Below the pieces are notes generated by a model that worked only from the letters and a program-made list of their open reading frames with translations, had not been told where the DNA came from and did no database searches. A program made the position numbers and the translations under genes. This document shows, piece after piece, positions 56,830-64,000 of a DNA stretch of 64,000 nt. Origin of the DNA: Sphingomonas sp. G-3-2-10 (GTDB lineage Bacteria; Pseudomonadota; Alphaproteobacteria; Sphingomonadales; Sphingomonadaceae); contig NZ_JABBFY010000001.1 of the NCBI RefSeq assembly GCF_012927115.1, forward strand, positions 1,984,001 through 2,048,000. The letters are read 5' to 3'. How positions within the stretch are numbered: the first letter of the stretch is position 1; every line of letters begins with the position of its first letter.

Positions 56830-57878
56830 GCGAGCGCCTTGATCACCGCATCGCCCATCTCGCGGGTCGACAGGCTGCCGCCCAGATCCGCGGTGCGCGC
56901 ACCGTCGTCGAGCGCCTTCGAGACGGCTGCCTCGATCCGCTGCGCCGCGGCTTCGTCGCCGAGCGAGTGGCGCACCAGCATCGCACCCGACAGGATCGCG
57001 GCGCACGGATTGGCCTTGCCCTGTCCGGCGATGTCCGGCGCCGAGCCGTGGATGGGCTCGTACATGCCGTTCGCGCCGACCCATGCGCTGAGCGAGGCCG
57101 AAGGGAGCATCCCGATCGAACCGGCGCACATGCTGGCCTGATCCGAGAGAATGTCGCCGAACAGATTGCCGGTGACGATCACGTCGAACTGGGTCGGGGC
57201 GCGGACGAGCTGCATCGCGGCGTTATCGACATACATGTGCGTCAGCGCGACTTCGGGATAGTCCGCGGAAAGCTCGATCACCACGTCGCGCCACACCTGC
57301 GAGGTTTCCAGCACATTGGCCTTGTCGACCGAGCAGAGCTTGCCCTTGCGGCGTTTCGCCATTTCGAAGCCCACCGTCGCGATGCGGCGGATTTCGTAAT
57401 CGGTATAGGCCATCATGTCCCAGCCCTGGCGCTGGCCGTTATCGAACGTGCGCTGGCCCTTGTCGCCGAAATAGACGTCGCCGGTCAGTTCGCGAACGAT
57501 CACGATGTCGAGGCCCTCGACCACTTCGGGCTTGAGCGACGAAGCGTCGGCCAGCGCGGGGAAGATCGTGGCCGGGCGGATATTGGCGAACAGGCCGAGT
57601 TCGCTGCGCAGGCCGAGCAGTGCGGCTTCGGGGCGCAGATGACGCTCCAGCTTCTCGTAACGCGGATCGCCGATCGCACCGAACAGGATCGCATCGGCAC
57701 GCTTGGCCAGCGCCAGCGTCGCTTCGGGGAGCGGATGACCGGCGGCATCATACCCTGCGCCGCCGACCGGCGCTTCCTCATAATCGAGGCCCGGCACGAC
57801 GATCTCGAGCACGCGGCGCGCCTGCGCGGTCACTTCAGGGCCGATTCCGTCTCCACCCAGAACTGCGATCAACGGCAT
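56826..57878 (-). CDS. leuB: 3-isopropylmalate dehydrogenase
   Basis: 350 residues. NAD-dependent oxidative decarboxylation in leucine synthesis. [17 protein letters not shown] at the N-terminus, [17 protein letters not shown] (Arg-binding block), [18 protein letters not shown], and the metal-binding [26 protein letters not shown]. Promoter upstream not evident in the 59-base gap to recO. Downstream GT2 gene shares the transcript through GTGA. Confidence 0.97.
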   Translation of the reverse strand: MPLIAVLGGDGIGPEVTAQARRVLEIVVPGLDYEEAPVGGAGYDAAGHPLPEATLALAKRADAILFGAIGDPRYEKLERHLRPEAALLGLRSELGLFANIRPATIFPALADASSLKPEVVEGLDIVIVRELTGDVYFGDKGQRTFDNGQRQGWDMMAYTDYEIRRIATVGFEMAKRRKGKLCSVDKANVLETSQVWRDVVIELSADYPEVALTHMYVDNAAMQLVRAPTQFDVIVTGNLFGDILSDQASMCAGSIGMLPSASLSAWVGANGMYEPIHGSAPDIAGQGKANPCAAILSGAMLVRHSLGDEAAAQRIEAAVSKALDDGARTADLGGSLSTREMGDAVIKALA

Positions 57879-57936
57879 TGGAATTCCTTCAGGCTAAGGG
57901 CGGGGAGGACGAAGCGCCATTACCGCGCTGTGCCAG

Positions 57937-58668
57937 TTACGCAACTGCCCGCTTCAGCCGATCGACCAGCCGCTGCCGCGCCGCGAGCACATCGGCGCTC
58001 TTTCCGATCAGCAGATCGCGTTCGAGGAAATGGCCGGTGATGCGTAGCCCGTCGAGGATATCGTCCCATTCGGCCTGCCCGCCTTCGGTGAGGAAGAGCG
58101 GCAGGCGGAACAGCCGGTCCTCGTAACCGACGGCCCCTGCCCGGCTGACCGCCGATCCCGATTTGGGGCTGACATAGGCAAGATCGGTGCTGCCGCCGGT
58201 CGCGGCGCACGTCTCCAGATCGAGGCCGAAGCCCAACTCGGCGAGCATCAGCAACTCGTACCGCACCAGCGCGACCGCCCAGCCTCGCGCGGCAGGCGCC
58301 GCCTCCACGGCGGACAGCACGGCATCGAGTGCACTGTGGAGGTGCGGATAGGACAGCCCCTCGGGCAGCGCCGCCGCAGTCAGCGCGGTCGCCCAGTCGA
58401 GCGCGGCGGCGGGCAGTGCTTCACGGAACAGCGGCGCGCGGCTGTGGATCAGTTCGACGGTCAGGCCAGGAAGCTGCTCCTCGGTCCGCGCCCGCCAGTC
58501 GCCCAGCACGAGGTTGGCGGGTTGCAACACGGGCTTCAATTTGCGCGAGCGCCCGCCGCGGACATAGCCCGCGAGCATCCCGTCGCTCTCGGTCATCGCG
58601 CGCACGATCGCACCATGCTCGCCATGCGCGCGGACGCTCAGAATGATGGCTTCGGCGCGGAGGTGCAT
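57937..58668 (-). CDS. recO: DNA repair protein RecO
   Basis: 243 residues. OB-fold start [61 protein letters not shown] is typical of alphaproteobacterial RecO, with [10 protein letters not shown] and [40 protein letters not shown]. Only one Cys of the usual zinc site remains (ETCAATG). Acts with RecR to load RecA at gaps. Located after the terminator of the small accessory unit at 58771-59495. Confidence 0.92.
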   Translation of the reverse strand: MHLRAEAIILSVRAHGEHGAIVRAMTESDGMLAGYVRGGRSRKLKPVLQPANLVLGDWRARTEEQLPGLTVELIHSRAPLFREALPAAALDWATALTAAALPEGLSYPHLHSALDAVLSAVEAAPAARGWAVALVRYELLMLAELGFGLDLETCAATGGSTDLAYVSPKSGSAVSRAGAVGYEDRLFRLPLFLTEGGQAEWDDILDGLRITGHFLERDLLIGKSADVLAARQRLVDRLKRAVA

Positions 58669-58708
58669 GGGAATAAATGGATTGGGATACTCTCAACAGA
58701 GAGATGCC

Positions 58709-58748
58709 AAAAAAATAACAAGGCCCCGGCCATTAACCGGAGCCTTGT
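58709..58748 (-). terminator. terminator of the GNAT-like/microprotein unit
   Basis: Stem ACAAGGCTCCGG / CCGGGGCCTTGT (one mismatch) is followed on the minus strand by TATTTTTTT. It separates the two-gene unit from recO. Confidence 0.9.
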
Positions 58749-58770
58749 CACTCGTTTCCGATAAGGGAGA

Positions 58771-58920
58771 TTAAGCCGCGAGAGGAAGCTCAACACGGAC
58801 TTTGCTGGAGGATGGGAACATCGAAGTACCGCGGAGACCGTCGATGCCCACCTGCGCGATTGCCGCGTGTACGGCATTCGTGATGGCTTCCACCACCCTC
58901 GGGTTCATAGACTTAATCAT
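58771..58920 (-). CDS. 49-residue microprotein of unknown function
   Basis: 49 residues from ATG 58920; the start overlaps the stop of the gene upstream as ATGA and GGAGGAGC lies 5-6 bases ahead, an unusually strong ribosome-binding site. The first half is an amphipathic helix (NPRVVEAITNAVHAAIAQVG), then GIDGLRGTSMFPSSS and a beta-like tail KVRVELPLAA. No Cys, no signal peptide and no known family that I recognise. A strong terminator follows 22 bases after the stop. The tight coupling and strong expression signals argue that it is real. It could be a partner or a substrate of the protein encoded upstream. Confidence 0.7.
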   Translation of the reverse strand: MIKSMNPRVVEAITNAVHAAIAQVGIDGLRGTSMFPSSSKVRVELPLAA

Positions 58921-59495
58921 TTTCGCTCCTCCGCCAATCCCACATTCGCAGAACTAGCCTTCGAGATATATAACCATGCGCCACGCGTTTGCACAGACCC
59001 AAAAACGTTGGCACCATCCAATGCCATCCCAAACGCCCGGAAATAGGACATATCTTCCGGGCTACGTAGATGGAAATGAATGTGTTCTGCCGACAAAACG
59101 CTTTCAGAAAGGTGAACGATCCCTAGCGTTATCCCGACTACCACATCGGGATACATCTGCACCGGCGCAACCCCGTAGTCCAACAGAGGGGATACCAGGA
59201 GATGCCGAACACGAAGCGTGTATCCGGTAGAACCCGGCAACATGGCTCTATGCAACAGGCAACACGCGTAAAAATTCCCTGTCTCTTTATCAAAAAGAGC
59301 ACCCACGTGCGACTCGTTGGTGCCTTTTAGAAGCATGAGGGAACCGGAGACGACCCCTGCTATCACGCTCAGCACGTCAGGAGAATAATCTTCAAAAACC
59401 TCTCCCACCGCTTCGCACTGAGTAATCCAGTTGTCACGAAACTGTTCCCAGCTACCGTCCTTAGCGGACAGCAGTTTGATCTCAAAATTATCCAT
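58917..59495 (-). CDS. GNAT-like protein of unknown function, lower G+C
   Basis: 192 residues from ATG 59495; a TTG at 59531 is an alternative. No recognised family, but the ending RVRHLLVSPLLDYGVAPVQMYPDVVVGITLGIVHLSES..AEHIHFHLRSPEDMSYFRAFG is arranged like a GNAT fold (strand-loop-helix A, then motif B with an acidic/aromatic exit) and is followed by GAWLYIS. Base composition is visibly lower in G+C than its neighbours (59281-59340 counts 29/60 against 46/60 at 60421-60480), suggesting acquired DNA. Two-gene unit with the microprotein; preceded by clustered GANTC sites. Assignment to GNAT is tentative. Confidence 0.6.
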   Translation of the reverse strand: MDNFEIKLLSAKDGSWEQFRDNWITQCEAVGEVFEDYSPDVLSVIAGVVSGSLMLLKGTNESHVGALFDKETGNFYACCLLHRAMLPGSTGYTLRVRHLLVSPLLDYGVAPVQMYPDVVVGITLGIVHLSESVLSAEHIHFHLRSPEDMSYFRAFGMALDGANVFGSVQTRGAWLYISKASSANVGLAEERK

Positions 59496-59566
59496 TTCCG
59501 CCCCTAGTTCGCGGTGCTTATCCGGGAGCAAATCCTACATTGCAAGCAATCGAAACCAAGGATTGC

Positions 59567-59585
59567 GATTCTTTCGAATCGATTC
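59567..59585. promoter_or_regulatory. cluster of three GANTC (CcrM) sites
   Basis: GATTC at 59567-59571, GAATC at 59576-59580 and GATTC at 59581-59585, all within 19 bases, 72 bases upstream of the GNAT-like gene. GAATCGATTC (59576-59585) is palindromic. GANTC is the CcrM methylation target used by GcrA-regulated promoters. Confidence 0.5.
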
Positions 59586-59637
59586 TGGGTTGAATTCAAG
59601 TCGCATAGGCAGCTTCCAAGCCCCCCCCTCTACGACG

Positions 59638-60582
59638 TTAAGAACCCCGCCGTACCTTTTTCGCCAGCTTCTCCAGCCCCGCGCCGTTCACGGCCTTCTT
59701 CGCCAGCGCGACGCCGCTGTTGAACCCGCCCAGCGCGACCGTCGTGAGGCGATTGGCCAGCGAGGGGCGCAGCAGCAGCAGGTCGACGCACGGCACGCCG
59801 CCGGTGGCGAACTGGCGCTTGTGCTGCCCCTCTCCCTCGGTGAAGTCGAACCGCGCGAACTTCTGTTCGTCGAACATGTCGCGCATCGCTTCGAGCTGGA
59901 GCACGCCGCCGGGCGACAGGTCGTTGAAGGCCGGATCATGGCCCACATGGGCGTAGATCACCGTACCGTCGACGACCGGGCAATAGAGATAGGCCGCGGG
60001 ATCGCCGCCGATATAGAGCAGCCAGGCGCGGACCTGATCGGCCGCCGCGAGCACCTGCATCGACTCGATGAAGTCCTGACTGTCAGGCAGGCCCGATCCC
60101 AGCAGCCGCTCCTGATAGGTCCGCAGCGAGATCTTGCGCGCCACATCGTGGAACGCTTCCATCTCTTCAGGCTTGCGGAAATGGCGGATGTCGAGGTCGC
60201 CGCCGCTTTCGGCTGCGATCTTCTTCGCCTTGCGCTTCATTCCCTGCCGCGCGTTCGACGACAGACCGGCGAGCCAGCCGTCGAAACCGACGCCGAAATC
60301 GATGAAGTATCGAGTGTAGCGCTGCCGGACGAAGGGCAGCATCCCGCCCGAGGCATAGACCATCGCTTCCTGCCGGTCCTCGGGCAGCGAGGTGATCGTA
60401 TAGCCATGCGCCGCGCGATCGAGCGCGGGAAGCTGGGGCAGGCGCCCCTCGCGCGCATCGTCGAGGCTCAAGGGCACCCGCACGAGGCTGCGCGAGATCG
60501 CCATCAGCGTGCGTGCGCCGACTTCGAACTTGAGCGGCACCGGCTTCGCGGCGGCAGTGGGGGTCTGGCTCATCACGTTCAC
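59638..60582 (-). CDS. FemAB/CelD-like GNAT acyltransferase
   Basis: 314 residues from GTG 60582, chosen because GAGGAA lies eight bases upstream and it makes a GTGA overlap with the deacetylase stop; ATG 60573 is also possible. Acetyltransf_6 (BioF2/CelD-like) fold: RYTRYFIDFGVGFDGWLAGLSSNARQGMKRKAKK, RAWLLYIGGDPAAYLYCPVVDGTVIYAHVGHDP and LQLEAMRDMFDEQKFARFDFTEGEGQHKRQF. These enzymes acylate polysaccharide or lipid precursors. Paired with a NodB-type deacetylase, so an exopolysaccharide or capsule decoration role is likely. Confidence 0.8.
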   Translation of the reverse strand: MNVMSQTPTAAAKPVPLKFEVGARTLMAISRSLVRVPLSLDDAREGRLPQLPALDRAAHGYTITSLPEDRQEAMVYASGGMLPFVRQRYTRYFIDFGVGFDGWLAGLSSNARQGMKRKAKKIAAESGGDLDIRHFRKPEEMEAFHDVARKISLRTYQERLLGSGLPDSQDFIESMQVLAAADQVRAWLLYIGGDPAAYLYCPVVDGTVIYAHVGHDPAFNDLSPGGVLQLEAMRDMFDEQKFARFDFTEGEGQHKRQFATGGVPCVDLLLLRPSLANRLTTVALGGFNSGVALAKKAVNGAGLEKLAKKVRRGS

Positions 60583-61538
60583 GCCGCGCGTTCCTCGACC
60601 CAGTTCGACCAGAGCTGTTCGGCCTGACGCAGCCGCGTGCGGATCATGCTCGGCCCCAGCGGCTTGTCGTGATGGTCCAGCGCGAGATCGGGCCGGTCGG
60701 CGAAATGCGCGGTCGTCAGCACGTTCTTGCGCTCGGCAAGGATGCGGCAAAGCGTCTCGAAACGGCGGACATGCACCGTATTTGGCCGCGTGCCCGCGCG
60801 ATTGGCAAGCTCGAAGCTGTGCCCGACGATCGTCACCGCGGCATGACGTTCGCGCGCGGCATGATCCAGCGCGTCGCGCATCTCGGCGGCGGACAAAGCG
60901 CAGATCTGGAAATGGCGCAAATGGCCACGCTTGTCCTCGATCAGCGTCACCGGAACCTCGGTGAGCCCCAGATGCGTCACCGGCGCGATCTGGGTGCGGT
61001 CAAGGCTGATCGCGCTAGGCCAGGGATGTTCGGACCCGTTGTGGCTGCTGTCGTAGAGGAAGCCGAGTTCGGCCAGCGCCAGCAGCGTGTCGTCGCTCGC
61101 CGAATAGCTGCCCGAACGGAACGCCACCGGCTCGGGCGCGCCCGCGGCGGTCAGCATGTCCGACGCGCCCGCCAGCAGTTCGCGCTGCTCGTCGAAGCTG
61201 TAGTCGATCAGCTCATAGGCCGCGTAGGCCGCGCCGCGATCGCCCAGCTTCGCCCCGGCCCAGTTGGGATGGAGGTGAAGCTGCACTTCCTGCCCCGCAT
61301 CGAGGATCTCGCCGACGACGCGCTTCATCCAGTCGGTGCCGAAGATCAGGCACGGCATCGGATCGACGAAGAAAGTCGCCTTCAGCCCATGCCCGCGCAG
61401 CTGCGCCAGCTGCCAGCCAATGCCGACGCCCGCCGGCTCCAGCGAACGCTGGACGATGGTGGCGGCATCGAGGCCCGAGACGTGGTGACGCCACATCAGC
61501 TCGGTATCGATGGTGATGAACACGCGGGTCATGGGCAT
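60579..61538 (-). CDS. polysaccharide deacetylase family protein (NodB-like)
   Basis: 319 residues. NodB homology features: ITIDTELMW (Asp-Thr-Glu), ATFFVDPMPC, EVQLHLHPNW (metal His-x-His) and FRSGSYSASDDTLLALAELGF. The layout fits carbohydrate esterase family 4 variants or the related PuuE group. Likely removes acetyl groups from a surface polysaccharide, in concert with the acyltransferase downstream. The sugar is unknown. ATG 61532 is an in-frame alternative. Confidence 0.8.
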   Translation of the reverse strand: MPMTRVFITIDTELMWRHHVSGLDAATIVQRSLEPAGVGIGWQLAQLRGHGLKATFFVDPMPCLIFGTDWMKRVVGEILDAGQEVQLHLHPNWAGAKLGDRGAAYAAYELIDYSFDEQRELLAGASDMLTAAGAPEPVAFRSGSYSASDDTLLALAELGFLYDSSHNGSEHPWPSAISLDRTQIAPVTHLGLTEVPVTLIEDKRGHLRHFQICALSAAEMRDALDHAARERHAAVTIVGHSFELANRAGTRPNTVHVRRFETLCRILAERKNVLTTAHFADRPDLALDHHDKPLGPSMIRTRLRQAEQLWSNWVEERAA

Positions 61539-61581
61539 GGGTTTAGCGCGGCGCGGTGAAGAAAGTGAAAATCATCCGCGC

Positions 61582-63504
61582 TCACCCCGCGTGGAAGTAA
61601 TCGTAGAGCTGCTGCGCCATCGCCTTGCTGACGCCCGGGGCCTTTTGCAGGTCCTCCAGGCTGGCGCCGCGCACCGCCTTCGCCGTGCCGAAATGCATCA
61701 GCAGCGCCTTCTTCCGCGCCGGGCCGATGCCGGGCACTTCGTCGAGCGGGCTCGCGCCGATCGCCTTGCTGCGCTTGGCCCGGTGCGCGCCGATCGCGAA
61801 GCGGTGAACCTCGTCGCGCAGCCGCTGGAGGTAGAACAAAGTCGGCGAATTGACCGGCAGCATCAGTTCGCGCCCGTCCATCAGGTGGAACACCTCGCGT
61901 CCCTCGCGGCCGTGGTCCGGCCCCTTCGCCACGCCGACCAGACAAACATCCTCGATTCCCAGCCCCTCCAGCACGCCCAGCGCGGCGTTGAGCTGTCCGC
62001 GCCCGCCATCGATCAGCACCAGATCGGGCCACTCGCCCTGCGTCCGGTCCGGATCCTCGGCCTGCGCGCGCGAGAAACGGCGTTCGAACACTTCGCGCAT
62101 CATCGCGAAATCGTCGCCCGGTACGGTCTCCGCGCGCTTGATGTTGAATTTGCGATACTGGCCGGTGCGGAACCCCTCCGGCCCCGCGACGATCATCGCA
62201 CCGAGCGCATTGGTGCCCTGGATATGGCTGTTGTCGTACACTTCGATCCGGTCGGGCGAGTCCGGCAGTTCGAAGATGTCCGCCACCTCGGCCAGCAGCT
62301 TCGCTTGCGTCGTGCTTTCGGCCAGCCGCCGGTCCAGCGCTTCCTCGGCATTGCGCTTCGCCTGATCCATCAGCCGCTTGCGCGTGCCTCGCTGCGGCAC
62401 GCTCAGCGCGACCTTGTGTCCGGCGCGCTCGGCCATCGCTTCGGCGAGCAGTTCGGCTTCGGGCAGATCGCGATCGACGAACACGTTCCGCGACGGTGGC
62501 ACTTCCTCGTAGAATTGCATGAGGAACGCGCTGAGCACTTCATCCTCGGGCACGTCGTTGGTGTGCGCGGGAAAGAAGCTGCGATGCCCCCAATTCTGGC
62601 CGCCGCGAATGAAGAATGCCTGGATGCCCATCACGCCATTCTTGTGCGCCATCGCGAAGATGTCGGCATCGCCCACGCCCTCGGCATTGATCGCCTGGCT
62701 GCCCTGAATGAAGGTCAGCGCCTTCAGCCGGTCGCGCAGCACCGCAGCCTGCTCGAAATCCAGATTCTCCGCCGCAGCCTGCATCGCTTCGCCCAGCCGC
62801 GACTGGACCTGAGTCGACTTCCCCTGAAGGAAGTCCTTCGCATCGCTCATCAGCTCGGCATAGCCCGCTTCGTCGATCCGCCCGACGCACGGCGCGGAGC
62901 AGCGGCGGATTTGATAGAGCAGGCACGGCCGGTCGCGCGTCGCGAAGAAGCCGTCGGTGCAACTGCGCAGCAGGAACAGCTTTTGCAGCGCGTTGAGCGT
63001 CTTGCGCACCTGCCCCGCCCCGGCGAACGGCCCGAAATAATCGCCCTTCGCGCGCCGCGCGCCGCGATGGAGCTGGACGCGCGGAAAAGCGTGATCGCCG
63101 CGCAGCAGAATGAAGGGGAAGCTCTTATCGTCGCGCAGCAGCACGTTGTAGGCCGGGCGGTAGCGCTTGATCAGCTGCGCTTCGAGCAGCAGCGCTTCGG
63201 CTTCGTTGTTGGTCGTCACGATCGTCATCGATCGCGTCTGCGCCACCATCCGCTGGAGGCGTTTCGACAGGCGCTGGACCTGGGTGTAATTGGTCACCCG
63301 GTTCTTCAGCGCCCGCGCCTTGCCGACATACAGCACGTCGCCGCGCGCATCCTGCATCCGGTACACGCCCGGCCGCGCGGGCAGCGTTTTCAGCACGTTG
63401 CGGATCGCCGCCACGCCCGCGTCGAGATCGGGCGTCCCCTCGCCGCGCACGGCATAGGTCGCCTTTTCCTCGTTGAAGCGATTGGGGGAATTCGGATCGG
63501 ACAT
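61582..63504 (-). CDS. uvrC: UvrABC system protein C
   Basis: 640 residues, standard UvrC. Makes both incisions in nucleotide excision repair. N-terminal GIY-YIG nuclease: GVYRMQ (46-51) and LYVGKARALKNRV (58-70). Cys-rich CTDG...CLLYQIRRCSAPCVG (the UvrC iron-sulfur cysteines), UvrB-binding UVR helix RLGEAMQAAAENLDFEQAAVLRDRL, RNase-H-like second nuclease (RIEVYDNSHIQGT, LVLIDGGRGQLN) and HhH tail EVPGIGPARKKALLMHFGTAKAVRGAS. The plus-strand 667-codon frame opposite is a shadow. No distinct operon partner. Confidence 0.97.
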   Translation of the reverse strand: MSDPNSPNRFNEEKATYAVRGEGTPDLDAGVAAIRNVLKTLPARPGVYRMQDARGDVLYVGKARALKNRVTNYTQVQRLSKRLQRMVAQTRSMTIVTTNNEAEALLLEAQLIKRYRPAYNVLLRDDKSFPFILLRGDHAFPRVQLHRGARRAKGDYFGPFAGAGQVRKTLNALQKLFLLRSCTDGFFATRDRPCLLYQIRRCSAPCVGRIDEAGYAELMSDAKDFLQGKSTQVQSRLGEAMQAAAENLDFEQAAVLRDRLKALTFIQGSQAINAEGVGDADIFAMAHKNGVMGIQAFFIRGGQNWGHRSFFPAHTNDVPEDEVLSAFLMQFYEEVPPSRNVFVDRDLPEAELLAEAMAERAGHKVALSVPQRGTRKRLMDQAKRNAEEALDRRLAESTTQAKLLAEVADIFELPDSPDRIEVYDNSHIQGTNALGAMIVAGPEGFRTGQYRKFNIKRAETVPGDDFAMMREVFERRFSRAQAEDPDRTQGEWPDLVLIDGGRGQLNAALGVLEGLGIEDVCLVGVAKGPDHGREGREVFHLMDGRELMLPVNSPTLFYLQRLRDEVHRFAIGAHRAKRSKAIGASPLDEVPGIGPARKKALLMHFGTAKAVRGASLEDLQKAPGVSKAMAQQLYDYFHAG

Positions 63505-63738
63505 CGATGCTGATCTAGGGACTCGATGCAGTTGAGGCCACTCCCCGTCCGCAGGAAAAGCCTAACCCAAATGGGGCTGCTGCGGCCGCGATCGCCGTGC
63601 AAGGGATCGATCTCGATGAAAACAGTGCGGCATCCGGATCGTAACGGGAATATTTTCGCGCGATTGCAGCGCCATGCGGTCTTTCGCTCGTACGCCAGTC
63701 ATGGCATTGATAGCTTCATATTCCGTGGGGGACTCATC

Positions 63739-64000
63739 ATGCGCACGATTCTCGGCCTTGCGGCAATCGCAGCTCTGTCGGCACCGCTTCCGGCCGCCGC
63801 CAGCGACTGGTGGCGCGTCACCACCAACGACACCAGCACCGCCTATATCGATATCGACTCCCTGAAGACCGATGGCCCCTGGATACGGGCCGAGCACACC
63901 CTGATCTATCGCTCCCCCTCGGAGCAGACGCGGGTGAAGACGGTGCACGCCCGGGTCGAGTTCAATTGCCCGAAGCGCGTGTCGCGCTATCGGCTGTTCC
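63739..64000 (+). CDS. small secreted protein, surface-adhesin-E-like family (3' end outside the window)
   Basis: 87 codons from ATG 63739 are present before the window ends. Signal peptide MRTILGLAAIAALSAPLPAAA. The mature start SDWWRVTTNDTSTAYIDIDSLKTDG and the block TLIYRSPSEQTRVKTVHARVEFNCPK match the layout of the genes at 378 and 23092 (declaration strand, then aromatic-x-Cys). GGGGGAC precedes the ATG. The stretch 63505-63738 upstream holds no gene I can support. Confidence 0.6.
   Translation, partial: MRTILGLAAIAALSAPLPAAASDWWRVTTNDTSTAYIDIDSLKTDGPWIRAEHTLIYRSPSEQTRVKTVHARVEFNCPKRVSRYRLF

Overview
The window is a dense, high-G+C chromosomal segment. It most likely comes from a sphingomonad (Alphaproteobacteria, order Sphingomonadales). 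The pointers are a GcrA cell-cycle regulator, a bc1 operon in the order petA-petB-petC, a Coq7-type ubiquinone hydroxylase, pyruvate phosphate dikinase, MetZ-type methionine synthesis, argD-argF-hslO linkage, and many short inverted repeats of the kind scattered through sphingomonad genomes. Family names are given from recognisable motifs only; no database search was possible. I saw no rRNA, tRNA, CRISPR array, transposase or phage genes.

Layout. 1-8.8 kb: the tail of a helix-hairpin-helix protein, a small secreted protein, then on the minus strand ppdK followed by a UbiC-fold protein and a JmjC oxygenase, and glyQ-glyS. The glyS frame carries an in-frame palindromic repeat. 8.8-14 kb: tandem TraB/GumN proteins, an ArsR-AHSA1 pair with a visible operator, and an uncharacterised secreted/membrane pair. 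14-24 kb: rplY, pth, an MpaB-type oxygenase, several lipoproteins, ychF, an ectophosphodiesterase, a MaoC hydratase and apt. 24-31.4 kb: petABC diverging from trmL-hemF-GNAT with a Fur-like palindrome between them, two related membrane proteins, and lipB. 31.4-38.3 kb: a Thr/Asn-rich lipoprotein, queC-queE, a candidate small RNA with tandem terminators, hslO, and argD-argF behind an unusual leader. 38.3-48.8 kb: a patatin lipase, an ABC-2 permease, gcrA, a serine hydrolase, an outer-membrane barrel, coq7 and parE. 48.8-58.7 kb: a class A beta-lactamase-like protein, small housekeeping operons, metZ-apaG, a convergent pair consisting of a GT39 glycosyltransferase and a GT2-GtrA polyprenol-phosphate glycosyltransferase, leuB and recO. 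58.7-64 kb: a lower-G+C two-gene unit (GNAT-like protein plus a 49-residue microprotein), a polysaccharide-deacetylase/FemAB-like pair, uvrC, and the start of another small secreted protein.

Most of the window is housekeeping: translation (glyQS, rplY, pth, trmL, ychF), respiration and cofactors (petABC, hemF, lipB, coq7), amino acids (argDF, leuB, metZ), DNA metabolism (parE, recO, uvrC) and queuosine (queCE). The cell envelope recurs through lipoproteins, deacetylase, glycosyltransferases and serine hydrolases. Genes are tightly packed and many junctions are ATGA or GTGA overlaps, so several genes start at GTG. The parts that look least ordinary are the 58.77-59.50 kb two-gene unit with three clustered GANTC sites upstream, the repeat inside glyS, the small-RNA candidate near 33.9 kb, and the argD leader.
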